Positions 1 to 6,786 of a stretch of 58,105 bases of DNA are shown here, piece by piece. The translations under genes and the position numbers were made by a program. This DNA is from JAVDCA01 sp035293985 (GTDB lineage Bacteria; Pseudomonadota; Alphaproteobacteria; Rhizobiales; Xanthobacteraceae): NCBI GenBank assembly GCA_035293985.1, contig DATGLS010000043.1, forward strand, positions 1 through 58,105. Direction: 5' to 3'. The notes under the pieces are model-generated. The model had not been told where the DNA came from. It ran no database searches and was given only the letters and a program-made list of their open reading frames with translations. Positions within the stretch are counted from its first letter, which is position 1; each line of letters starts with the position of its first letter.

Positions 1-75
1 CAAGAGCAGCACCGCGGCTCCCTCCCCTGCCTGACCGAACCGCGCCGGGCCGTCTACCGCTTCCGACCCGGCTGA
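1..75 (+). CDS. Possible C-terminal end of a truncated gene at the window edge
   Basis: Frame 1 is open from the first base and ends in a TGA at 73-75, giving 24 residues rich in Arg and Pro. The bases just downstream (about 90-140) hold two direct CGGACA hexamers and an AT-richer stretch, unlike the surrounding intergenic DNA. That would fit the outer end of an insertion sequence, but I cannot assign a family. It may equally be noise, so this is only a marker that a gene could enter from the left. Confidence 0.2.
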   Translation, partial: QEQHRGSLPCLTEPRRAVYRFRPG

Positions 76-228
76 CCGACCTCACCCGAAGCGGACAAAT
101 GATGTGCTACCAAAACCGGACATCTTGATTAGCTAACGACAAGTCACAATTGAGCGGCCCACGGAGGCTGCGTTGTTGGACCGAGCTTGGCCCGCGAACC
201 GGCGGTGTTCTCGGGCCCTAGAAACACC

Positions 229-252
229 GATGGCCGGGACGAGCCCGGCCAT
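229..252. repeat. Short copy of the ATGGCCGGG palindromic repeat
   Basis: A 24-base element reads GATGGCCGGGACGAGCCCGG and then CCAT; its two arms ATGGCCGGG and CCCGGCCAT are perfect inverted repeats. Longer or related copies lie at 22054-22143, 32128-32170 and 47685-47760. This kind of element is common between genes in rhizobial genomes. Confidence 0.6.
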
Positions 253-276
253 ACGGTCGCGCTTCCTAAACCTTGC

Positions 277-495
277 TTACCGGCGGCGGCCGAGCAGGGC
301 GGCGCGGGGGACGTCCTCGCGGCGCAGGCCGAGGCGCGAGAGCTCGGAGTCGCTCTTCTGCGCGAGGCTCTCGTAGCGGCGCGCGAGTGCGATCCCTTCG
401 CGAAGGCCGTCGGCGAGGCCGTTGAGGAAACGCATGATTCCGCCGTTGCCGCGATCGCCGCGGCCGGACGGAAATGGCAGGGTCATACTGTTCAT
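277..495 (-). CDS. DUF1127-family small protein
   Basis: A 72-residue protein. Its C-terminal half (LARRYESLAQKSDSELSRLG followed by LRREDVPRAALL) matches the DUF1127/YjiS pattern: an Arg-rich helix, a D/S-x-x-L-x-x-L-G-L core, and R-x-D-V/I. In alphaproteobacteria such small proteins are linked to stress responses, metabolic regulation and RNA turnover, but no precise activity can be assigned here. The start at 495 is preferred because an AGGAG lies about 10 bases upstream; an internal ATG at 435 has no comparable site. A dyad-rich AT-rich region lies upstream at 551-592. It sits alone between the left edge and tRNA-Cys. Confidence 0.7.
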   Translation of the reverse strand: MNSMTLPFPSGRGDRGNGGIMRFLNGLADGLREGIALARRYESLAQKSDSELSRLGLRREDVPRAALLGRRR

Positions 496-550
496 TGGAT
501 GGAATCTCCTCGTCGAACGATATGTAAGCACTACTTCATTTATTTTGGAA

Positions 551-592
551 TAACAGTGACAGTTAATGGACTTGCTGCATAGCAGCAAAGTC
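551..592 (-). promoter_or_regulatory. Candidate operator/promoter region of the DUF1127 gene
   Basis: Two dyads lie 56-97 bases upstream of the DUF1127 start. One is TAACAGTGACAGTTA (551-565), whose ends TAAC/GTTA are symmetric. The other is an imperfect inverted repeat at 569-592, with arms GACTTGCTGC and GCAGCAAAGTC around a short loop. The region is much more AT-rich than its surroundings. DUF1127 genes of Brucella and Agrobacterium are targets of LysR-type regulators (VtlR/LsrB), which bind such dyads. The link here is inference only. Confidence 0.35.
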
Positions 593-690
593 ATATTGCA
601 TGGCACAACGGGTGTCCGGCCCCCGGGCGCACCGCGCCTCCAGAGGTGCTGAGGTGTGATTGGAGACGAGGAGGTCGGGGGAAGTGAGAG

Positions 691-764
691 TGGAGGCCAC
701 GGCCGGAATTGAACCGGCGTAAACGGTTTTGCAGACCGCTGCGTAACCACTCCGCCACGTGGCC
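691..764 (-). tRNA. tRNA-Cys (anticodon GCA)
   Basis: The minus strand folds as a 74-base cloverleaf. The acceptor arms GGCCACG and CGTGGCC pair perfectly, followed by a U discriminator and an encoded CCA. The anticodon loop CTGCAAA carries GCA. The T arm contains GGTTCAATTCC. The 5' end is at 764 and the CCA end at 691-693. Confidence 0.97.
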
Positions 765-965
765 AGATGGCACCGCCGCCCCGATCCGTCGGCGGTGCCG
801 CCATGGCTATACCAGGGCCGGCGTCGCACCGGCAACACGTGAGACTGGAACGCGTCCGATATCCGACCGAAGGGCAACCTTGCCTTTTCGCCGACCTTGC
901 CGCACAAGCACCCCGCTGCAGCCCGCCGCGAGCCCGCCGCTCCTTGCGGCCCCCGAGGGTTCCTG

Positions 966-1619
966 ATGATCGATTTCGCGCAAGCGCGCCGCATGATGGT
1001 GGATGGCCAGGTGCGCCCGTCCGACGTGACGGACCGCGATCTCCTCGCCGCCATGCTGGAGCTGCCGCGCGAGCGATTCGTGCCCGCCGAGCTCGCGGAC
1101 GTCGCCTATCTCGACCGCGATATCGCGGTTGATCGCAAGCGCGCCATCCTCAAGCCGATGGTGCTCGCCCGCATGATCCAGGCCGCGCAGGTCGCCCGTG
1201 CGGAGCGCGCGCTCGATGTGGCTGGCGGCACCGGCTACGCGGCGGCGATTCTCGCCCGTCTCGCCGCAAGCGTCGTGGCGCTCGAGGACGACGCGAGCCG
1301 GACGGGCCGCTGTGGCGAAATCCTCAAGGGGCTGGGCCTTGCCAACGTCACGCCGGCGACCGGACCGCTCGATGCGGGCTGGCCGGCCGGCGCGCCCTAC
1401 GACGTCATCCTCGTCAACGGCGCGGTCGAGGTCGAGCCGCACGGCCTGCTGGCACAACTCGGCGAGGGAGGGCGGCTCGTCTGCATCCTCGGCGCCGGTC
1501 CCGACGGTAAGGCCATGCTGTATCGCAAGGATCGTGGCGAGATCGGCAGCCGGGCGCTGTTCGATGCGGCGGCGCCGGTATTGCCGTCCTTTACGCGCGC
1601 GCCTGCCTTCACGTTCTGA
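966..1619 (+). CDS. Protein-L-isoaspartate O-methyltransferase family protein
   Basis: A 217-residue SAM-dependent methyltransferase of the PIMT family. The N-terminal region (MVDGQVRPSDVTD, then RERFVPAELADVAYLD) is typical of the alphaproteobacterial PIMT homologue encoded just before TolC. The SAM-binding motif I reads ALDVAGGTGYAAAILARL, less canonical than the VLEIGTGSGYQ of the second family member at 34393-35052. True isoaspartate repair is therefore plausible but unproven. GAGGGT ahead of the ATG is a good ribosome site. It is followed after 200 bases by the tolC-like gene on the same strand, an arrangement often seen in Rhizobiales. Confidence 0.85.
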   Translation: MIDFAQARRMMVDGQVRPSDVTDRDLLAAMLELPRERFVPAELADVAYLDRDIAVDRKRAILKPMVLARMIQAAQVARAERALDVAGGTGYAAAILARLAASVVALEDDASRTGRCGEILKGLGLANVTPATGPLDAGWPAGAPYDVILVNGAVEVEPHGLLAQLGEGGRLVCILGAGPDGKAMLYRKDRGEIGSRALFDAAAPVLPSFTRAPAFTF

Positions 1620-1819
1620 TCGGATTGCGACACTGCTCCGGTCGCCGCGCCCGGCGACTGTGACATCCTTGCGCCACAACGTGATTTTTATTGCGGACAT
1701 CCGCGCCCGGGGGTTTCCAACCCGTTGCCGGGGCTCGTATGGTCGGGCTGGGGAAGTGTCGAGGTTCCGTACGGGGTGCAAGGTTGATCGGGGTGCGTCG
1801 CAATAGCGGCTTCGGGGGC

Positions 1820-3223
1820 ATGGCGTTGCGGTCGCTTGTCGCGATCGCAATCGCCGGCGCCGCCGCGCTCGTGCTTCCCGGCACGGCGTGCGCCGACACG
1901 CTCGAATGGGCGCTGGTGCAGGCCTATCAGAACAATCCGCAGCTCAACGCCCAGCGCGCCACGCTACGAGCGACCGACGAGACGGTCCCGCAGGCGCTGT
2001 CCGGCTATCGCCCGACCGTCGGACTGACCGCCACGGTCGGCAGCGAGTACCAGACGACGCTGTCGAAATCGATCAGCGCCAACAATACGCCGGTGTACAC
2101 GGGAAGCGAGGCCACGTTCGCCCCGCATTCCGTCGGCCTCAACGCAACGCAGACGCTGTTCAACGGCTACCGCACGGCGAATCGCACGCGCCAAGCCGAG
2201 GCTCAGGTATCGGCCGGGCGTGCCACGCTCGCCGTCACCGAGGAGACGGTGCTGCTCAACGCCGCGAACGCCTACATGAACCTGCTGCGCGACACCGCGA
2301 TCCTCGACCTGCAGCGGCGCAACGTCGAGGTGCTGCAGGAGCAGTTGCGTCAAACGCGCGACCGCTTCAATGTCGGCGAGGTGACCAAGACCGACGTCGC
2401 GCAGGCCGAATCCCGCCTCGCGGCCGGCCGGGCCCAGGTGCTCGCCGCCGAATCGAGCTACATGACGTCGCGCGGCAATTACCGCCAATCCATCGGCGTC
2501 GAGCCGGGCAAGCTCAACCCCGCAAGCCCGGTCGACCGATTCTCGCCGCGAACGCTCAAGGCGGCGATCGCGGCGGGGCGGGCCTTCAACCCGAGCGTCG
2601 CTGCCGCCATGTTCGGCATCGATGTCGCGTTGCTGCAGGTCAAGATCAATGAAGGCGCGCTCCTCCCGACCGTGTCGGCGCAGGTCAACGCCCAGCAGAA
2701 CTGGGAGACCAACACCTCGACATTGCTGCGGCAGTTCACCGCCTCGGCCGTCGCCACCGTGACGGTGCCGATCTATCAGGGCGGGCAGGAATATTCGCTG
2801 GTCCGCCAGGCGAAGGAGACGGTCGGCCAGCAGCGCATCGCGCTCGACACCGCGCGCGACCAGGTGCAGGCGACCGTGCAGCAGGCCTGGGGCCAGCTCG
2901 AGGCCGCCAAGGCGCAGATCCAGGCGACGCGCGCGCAGGTGAACTCGGCCGAGATCGCGCTCAACGGCGTGCGCGAGGAGGCGCGGGTCGGGCAGCGTAC
3001 GACGCTCGATGTGCTCAACGCGCAGCAGGAGCTGGTCAACGCGCGGGTGGCCCTCGTCACCGCCGAGCATGATCGCGTGGTGGCGTCCTACTCGCTGCTC
3101 TCCGCGGTCGGCGGGCTGTCGGTGCAACAGCTCGGGCTGCACACCTCGATCTACGATCCGATGGTCCACTATCAACAGGTGCGCGACGTCTGGGGCGGCC
3201 TGCGCAATCCGGACGGGCGGTAG
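1820..3223 (+). CDS. tolC: TolC-family outer membrane efflux/type I secretion channel
   Basis: About 467 residues. An N-terminal signal peptide (LVAIAIAGAAALVLPGTACA) ends in an Ala-x-Ala-type site. The mature start DTLEWALVQAYQNNPQLNAQ is the classic first OEP helix of TolC. Two OEP repeats follow, with long heptad-rich helices (for example around residues 130-200 and 330-420) and the conserved VGQRTTLDVLNAQQELVNAR near the end of the second. It forms the trimeric outer-membrane duct used by RND pumps and type I secretion systems. No inner-membrane partner is adjacent; the RND pump at 17732-22041 lacks its own outer channel and could use this one (inference). The ATG at 1820 was chosen because it directly precedes the signal peptide. 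Confidence 0.92.
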   Translation: MALRSLVAIAIAGAAALVLPGTACADTLEWALVQAYQNNPQLNAQRATLRATDETVPQALSGYRPTVGLTATVGSEYQTTLSKSISANNTPVYTGSEATFAPHSVGLNATQTLFNGYRTANRTRQAEAQVSAGRATLAVTEETVLLNAANAYMNLLRDTAILDLQRRNVEVLQEQLRQTRDRFNVGEVTKTDVAQAESRLAAGRAQVLAAESSYMTSRGNYRQSIGVEPGKLNPASPVDRFSPRTLKAAIAAGRAFNPSVAAAMFGIDVALLQVKINEGALLPTVSAQVNAQQNWETNTSTLLRQFTASAVATVTVPIYQGGQEYSLVRQAKETVGQQRIALDTARDQVQATVQQAWGQLEAAKAQIQATRAQVNSAEIALNGVREEARVGQRTTLDVLNAQQELVNARVALVTAEHDRVVASYSLLSAVGGLSVQQLGLHTSIYDPMVHYQQVRDVWGGLRNPDGR

Positions 3224-3417
3224 CGGGCCGCGGTCTTTTTCGCCGCAGGCCGGTAGTTCAGTATTTCACAACTATCCTGTGCGTTCCGTAGCGGCCGACC
3301 CCGGCGGGATTTCTCGCCCGTTCGATCCGCGTGGTAGCGTTCGGTTGATTCGTGCGTCCAAACGAGACTCGAGAGCTCGAGGCTCGCGTGTTGGCGGTCC
3401 GAGGAGGGACGGCCGCA

Positions 3418-4161
3418 ATGACCCAGGCGGCAAAAGCACAAGAACCGTCGATGGAGGAGATACTCGCCTCCATCCGCCGCATCATCGCCGACGACGACGC
3501 CGCGAAGGCGCCTGCCAAGGCGCCGGAACCCGCAAAGCCTGCGCCCGCGCCTGCACCGGCTCCGAAGCCGGCAGCGCCAGCAGCGCCGGCGCCGCGCCCG
3601 GCGGCTGCGGCGCCGCGTCCCGCCGCGCCCGCGCCACGCCCGGCGCCGCCACCCCCCGCACCGGCAGTCAGCGCGCAGGACGACATCGATGCCATGTTTG
3701 CGGCGTCGGAGCCCGAACCCGAGCCCGAGCCGAAGGCGAGCGACGCGCCGTCGGCCGACATTCTCGAGCTGACCGAGGCGATGGAAGCGCTGCCGGCGCC
3801 TGCGCCCTCCCTGCGGCGGATCGATGCGATGGCCGACGTGGTGGAGGCGCCGGCACCGCCGCCGCAACCCGCGCCGCCGCCCGCTCCCCCGACCGTCGAG
3901 CAGGCGCGCCGCCAGTTCCAGGAAAAGACCGAGCCCGACCGCCAGCTTCTGTCGCCCGCGACCACCGCCGCCGTCGACTCGGCGTTCAACTCGCTCGCGC
4001 AGACGGTGCTGATCCGCAACGATCTCACCCTCGACGGCATGGTGCGCGAGATGCTGCGTCCGATGCTCAAGGCGTGGCTCGATGACAACCTGCCCAACAT
4101 GGTCGAGCGCCTGGTGCGCGCCGAGATCGAGCGCGTCTCGCGCGGACGGGCCAGCAGCTAG
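3418..4161 (+). CDS. popZ: PopZ-like polar organizing protein (DUF2497)
   Basis: 247 residues. The N-terminal helix EPSMEEILASIRRIIADDD (residues about 10-28) and the C-terminal block from about 180 (SAFNSLAQTVL, LTLDGMVREMLRPMLKAWLD, NLPNMVERLVRAEIERVSR) are the two conserved parts of DUF2497/PopZ. Between them is a long Pro/Ala/Glu-rich disordered linker. PopZ self-assembles at cell poles and anchors the ParB-origin complex and cell-cycle regulators in alphaproteobacteria. GAGGAGGGA lies 9 bases before the ATG. The stop codon TAG is unusual: its TA is the target of an IS630 insertion and its G is the first base of the element, so the protein end is preserved. In relatives popZ commonly precedes valS, as it does here apart from the inserted element and an MFS gene. 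Confidence 0.9.
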   Translation: MTQAAKAQEPSMEEILASIRRIIADDDAAKAPAKAPEPAKPAPAPAPAPKPAAPAAPAPRPAAAAPRPAAPAPRPAPPPPAPAVSAQDDIDAMFAASEPEPEPEPKASDAPSADILELTEAMEALPAPAPSLRRIDAMADVVEAPAPPPQPAPPPAPPTVEQARRQFQEKTEPDRQLLSPATTAAVDSAFNSLAQTVLIRNDLTLDGMVREMLRPMLKAWLDDNLPNMVERLVRAEIERVSRGRASS

Positions 4162-5277
4162 TACCCGGAATCACAGCTGAGTGATACGGCGGTTTTTGAA
4201 GCGCCGCTGGTAGACCCGTTTCTTGGTCCATGCGAACGGCGCAGCGGTTTCGTTGTAGGCGGCGATGAATGCATCGATGTGCTCCTGCAACTGTTCGACC
4301 GAGGTGAACGATGCGCCCGTCAGCGACTGGCCTTGCAGGATGGAAAACCAAGTCTCCACCTGATTGAGCCATGACGAGCGCGTCGGGATGAAATGGAAGT
4401 GGACGTTCGGATGCTTCTTGAGCCAGCGCTCGTTCTTCTTGTGGGTATTGAGATTGTCGAGGATGACGTGCAGCTCGCGATCGGGGAAGGCGGCAACGAC
4501 GCGATTCATGAAGCCGAGGAACTCGACACGGCGGCGCCGCTTGGAGTGCTCGGCAACAATCTTACCGGTGGCGACTTCAAGTGCTGCAAACAAGGTCGTG
4601 GTGCCGTGCCGCTTGTAATCGTGGCTCTGCCGCTCAGAGCGCGCCCGTTCGGAAGCTTCAGATAACCCTGCGCCCGCTCCAACGCCTGGATCGAAGGCTT
4701 CTCATCGACACAGAGAACAATCGCCTTGGCCGGCGGGTCGATATAGAGGCCCACCACATCGGCCGCTTTCACCGTGAACTCGGGGTCGTTGCTCTCGCAC
4801 CAGGACTTGCGCGCAACCAGATCGATCTTGTGCTCACGCAGGAAGCGCCAAACATATTGAACGTCAACGTCTTCCAGCGCCTGGGCCAGCAGCGCACCGG
4901 TCCATCGGGCGTAGCCTTGCGGTGGCGCCTTATCCAGAAGCGCCAGAATGCGCTTGTTAGTCGCCACGCCGTAGATCGGCTTCTTGCCCGGGTGCGGACG
5001 ATTCTCAAGCCCGGCAAGCCCGTGGTCGGCAAACCGATGACGCCACTTGCTGACGATACGGGGCTGGACGCCCACTTCCTGGGCGATCGACCGCGTGCTG
5101 CGGCCCTCGGCCGCAAGCAACACGATCCGCGCCCGCTTTACCTCGCCTTGCGGCGTGCTCGGTGCTCGGCATCGCGCCTCAAGCACCTTGCGTATCTTCG
5201 GCCGGAGCCGAACCTCTCTTGCTTCGGGAATCATCCCGATCTTGAATCATGACTCACCCGAGAAGAAAAGTGGGTAC
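4161..5277 (-). mobile_element. IS630-family insertion sequence, about 1.1 kb
   Basis: The element is bounded by GTACCC (4161-4166) and GGGTAC (5272-5277), with imperfect terminal inverted repeats extending inward (a GTGA-containing block lies in both ends). It is flanked on both sides by TA (4159-4160 and 5278-5279), the target duplication typical of IS630/Tc1-mariner elements. It carries one transposase gene on the minus strand, broken by a frameshift. Removing the element and one TA rejoins popZ as ...AGCAGCTAGCC..., which also ends in TAG. Confidence 0.9.
4171..5234 (-). pseudogene. IS630-family transposase, frameshifted
   Basis: The first part (5234 down to about 4640) has the helix-turn-helix region (RARIVLLAAEGRSTRSIAQE), a winged-helix linker and the first catalytic Asp in CVDEKPSIQALERAQGYLKL. 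The reading then leaves frame after LPNGRALSG. The second part (4593 down to 4171) holds the other two DDE residues in HVILDNLNTHKK and RSSWLNQVETWF. Between the two, the other frame of the same bases restores the expected SHDYKRHGTTTLFAALE. This implies loss of one C near 4636 on the plus-strand map. It is probably inactive unless the shift is a sequencing error or is bypassed by ribosomal frameshifting; no strong slippery heptamer is seen at the junction. Confidence 0.88.
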
Positions 5278-5293
5278 TAGCCTCTCCCCGACC

Positions 5294-5410
5294 GGTAGGA
5301 TAGGCAAAATCGCGCGATGAGTCCGCGAGGCGCCGACTCGCCGAAACGATTTTGCCCACACGCGCGTCCTCCGCGTGGGCAACCGCGAAGGCGCGGTTGC
5401 CCACCCTACG
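5294..5410. repeat. Composite palindromic intergenic repeat
   Basis: The outer ends GGTAGGATAGGC and GCCCACCCTACG are imperfect inverses. Inside are two hairpins. GGCAAAATCG (5303-5312) pairs with CGATTTTGCC (5347-5356). A perfect 13-base stem, GTGGGCAACCGCG/CGCGGTTGCCCAC with a four-base AAGG loop, spans 5375-5404. The last bases supply the stop codon of the MFS gene. It resembles the GTGGGCAA-type repeats seen in Bradyrhizobium-like genomes and could also act as a terminator between the IS and the MFS gene. Confidence 0.7.
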
Positions 5411-6614
5411 GACGTCGCAGCCTTCGCGAAAACCACAACGCCAAGAGCGGCAGCGCGATCGCGACTGCGACGAAGACCGGTGGTGCGCCGGCGCGGTCGA
5501 TGACGGGCGCGAAGAACGCTACGCCCGCGGTCTGGCCGAGGTAGAGCGCGGCGGAGAAGAGCCCGACCGCGGTGCCGCGCGCTTGCGGCGACATCTGCGT
5601 CGCGTTGGTCTGCAGCGTGTTGTGCAGCATGTAGAAGCCGAGCCCGACCAGCGTGATGGCGAGCGGCGCGATCCACCAGGCGGGCGCGAACGCGAGCGTG
5701 AGGTAGGCGAGCGCGAGGATCAATCCGCCGTAGAGCGCGAGCCCGGGCTGGCCGAAGCGGCGGACGAGCTGCTTCACGCTCGCCGCATAGATGAGACCGC
5801 CGAGCGCGAAGAAGCCGACCAGCAGGCCGACCACCGTGAAGCTCAGCCCGAAGCGGGCGTGCAGGTCGGCACCCACATACGCGAAGCCGCCGAACATCAG
5901 GGCGAACTCGGCGAACGCGATGACGATGATGACGCGCGCGAACGGATTGGCGAGCACCAGCCGATAGTCGGCCGCGACGGTGCGGGCCGGCGCGCCGGGT
6001 CCCTCGTTTTGGCGCGCGTGAGGCCGCGTCATCGGATTGATCCGCAGCTCGCGAAACAGCGCGATCGCCGCGAGCGCGAAGATGCCGGCATAGACGAGGA
6101 AGGCGCCGCGCCAGCCGATCCAGTCGCCGATGATGCCGCTCGCCGCCTGGCCGAACAGCTGCCCGCTGATCTGGCCCGTGAGATAGCGGCCGAGCACCTG
6201 CTGGCGCCGCTCATAGGGCACGACGTCGCCGATATAGGCCATGCCGAGCGGAATGAGCCACGACGCCGTCGCGCCGGAGGCGACCCGGGCGAGCGTGAGC
6301 GTGGTGAGATTGTGCGCGAAGCCGCACGCCGCGACCGTCACGGCCGAGAGCGCGCACATGGTCGCAACCACGACGTATTTGCCGAGACGGTCGCCGATCG
6401 GACCGATGACGAGTTGCATCGAGCCGTGCATCAGGCTGTAGGCCGAGACCACGATCGAGGCGGCGCCGACCGTGACGGCGAAATCGCTGGCGATCTGCGG
6501 CAACAGGGAATCGGCCGAGCGCACCATGGCCTGGCCGGCGAAGCCCGCCACGGCGAGCAGCACGATGGCGCGGGTCTGCGACGGAACGGAAATCGACGGG
6601 GAGGGGGCCAGCAC
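5406..6614 (-). CDS. MFS transporter (drug/metabolite exporter type)
   Basis: 402 residues with about 12 predicted membrane helices in two six-helix halves. The halves are split by a charged cytoplasmic loop (NPMTRPHARQNEGPGAPART). Motif A of the major facilitator family is seen after helix 2 as GPIGDRLGKYVVV, and a partial second copy around SVKQLVRRFGQPGL. The general type is a proton-driven exporter in the inner membrane; the substrate is unknown. Translation seems to begin at a GTG (6614), with no good ribosome site visible. The C-terminus ends at a TAG contributed by the neighbouring palindromic repeat. It sits on the opposite strand between popZ and valS, interrupting an otherwise common gene order, so it may be a later arrival. 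Confidence 0.85.
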   Translation of the reverse strand: MLAPSPSISVPSQTRAIVLLAVAGFAGQAMVRSADSLLPQIASDFAVTVGAASIVVSAYSLMHGSMQLVIGPIGDRLGKYVVVATMCALSAVTVAACGFAHNLTTLTLARVASGATASWLIPLGMAYIGDVVPYERRQQVLGRYLTGQISGQLFGQAASGIIGDWIGWRGAFLVYAGIFALAAIALFRELRINPMTRPHARQNEGPGAPARTVAADYRLVLANPFARVIIVIAFAEFALMFGGFAYVGADLHARFGLSFTVVGLLVGFFALGGLIYAASVKQLVRRFGQPGLALYGGLILALAYLTLAFAPAWWIAPLAITLVGLGFYMLHNTLQTNATQMSPQARGTAVGLFSAALYLGQTAGVAFFAPVIDRAGAPPVFVAVAIALPLLALWFSRRLRRP

Positions 6615-6728
6615 GGTTGATCCGGACGGAACGGGCGCCCTCTATAGCCGACTTTTCGCCTTACGCTCCATGTCCTTGCACGGCCGGGCCATTCGGCACA
6701 CGCATACGCTCTTGTTTGGACCCGGTCG

Positions 6729-6757
6729 TTGACAGTAAACGCCGTGTTGGCTTTGTA
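6729..6757 (+). promoter_or_regulatory. Candidate valS promoter
   Basis: A perfect TTGACA (6729-6734) lies 53 bases before the valS start. At 17 bases spacing the -10 would be TTTGTA (6752-6757), a weak match. It falls in the 172-base divergent gap between the MFS gene and valS. Confidence 0.35.
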
Positions 6758-6786
6758 ACCGCGGCAACGGACAGTCAAAACGGACG

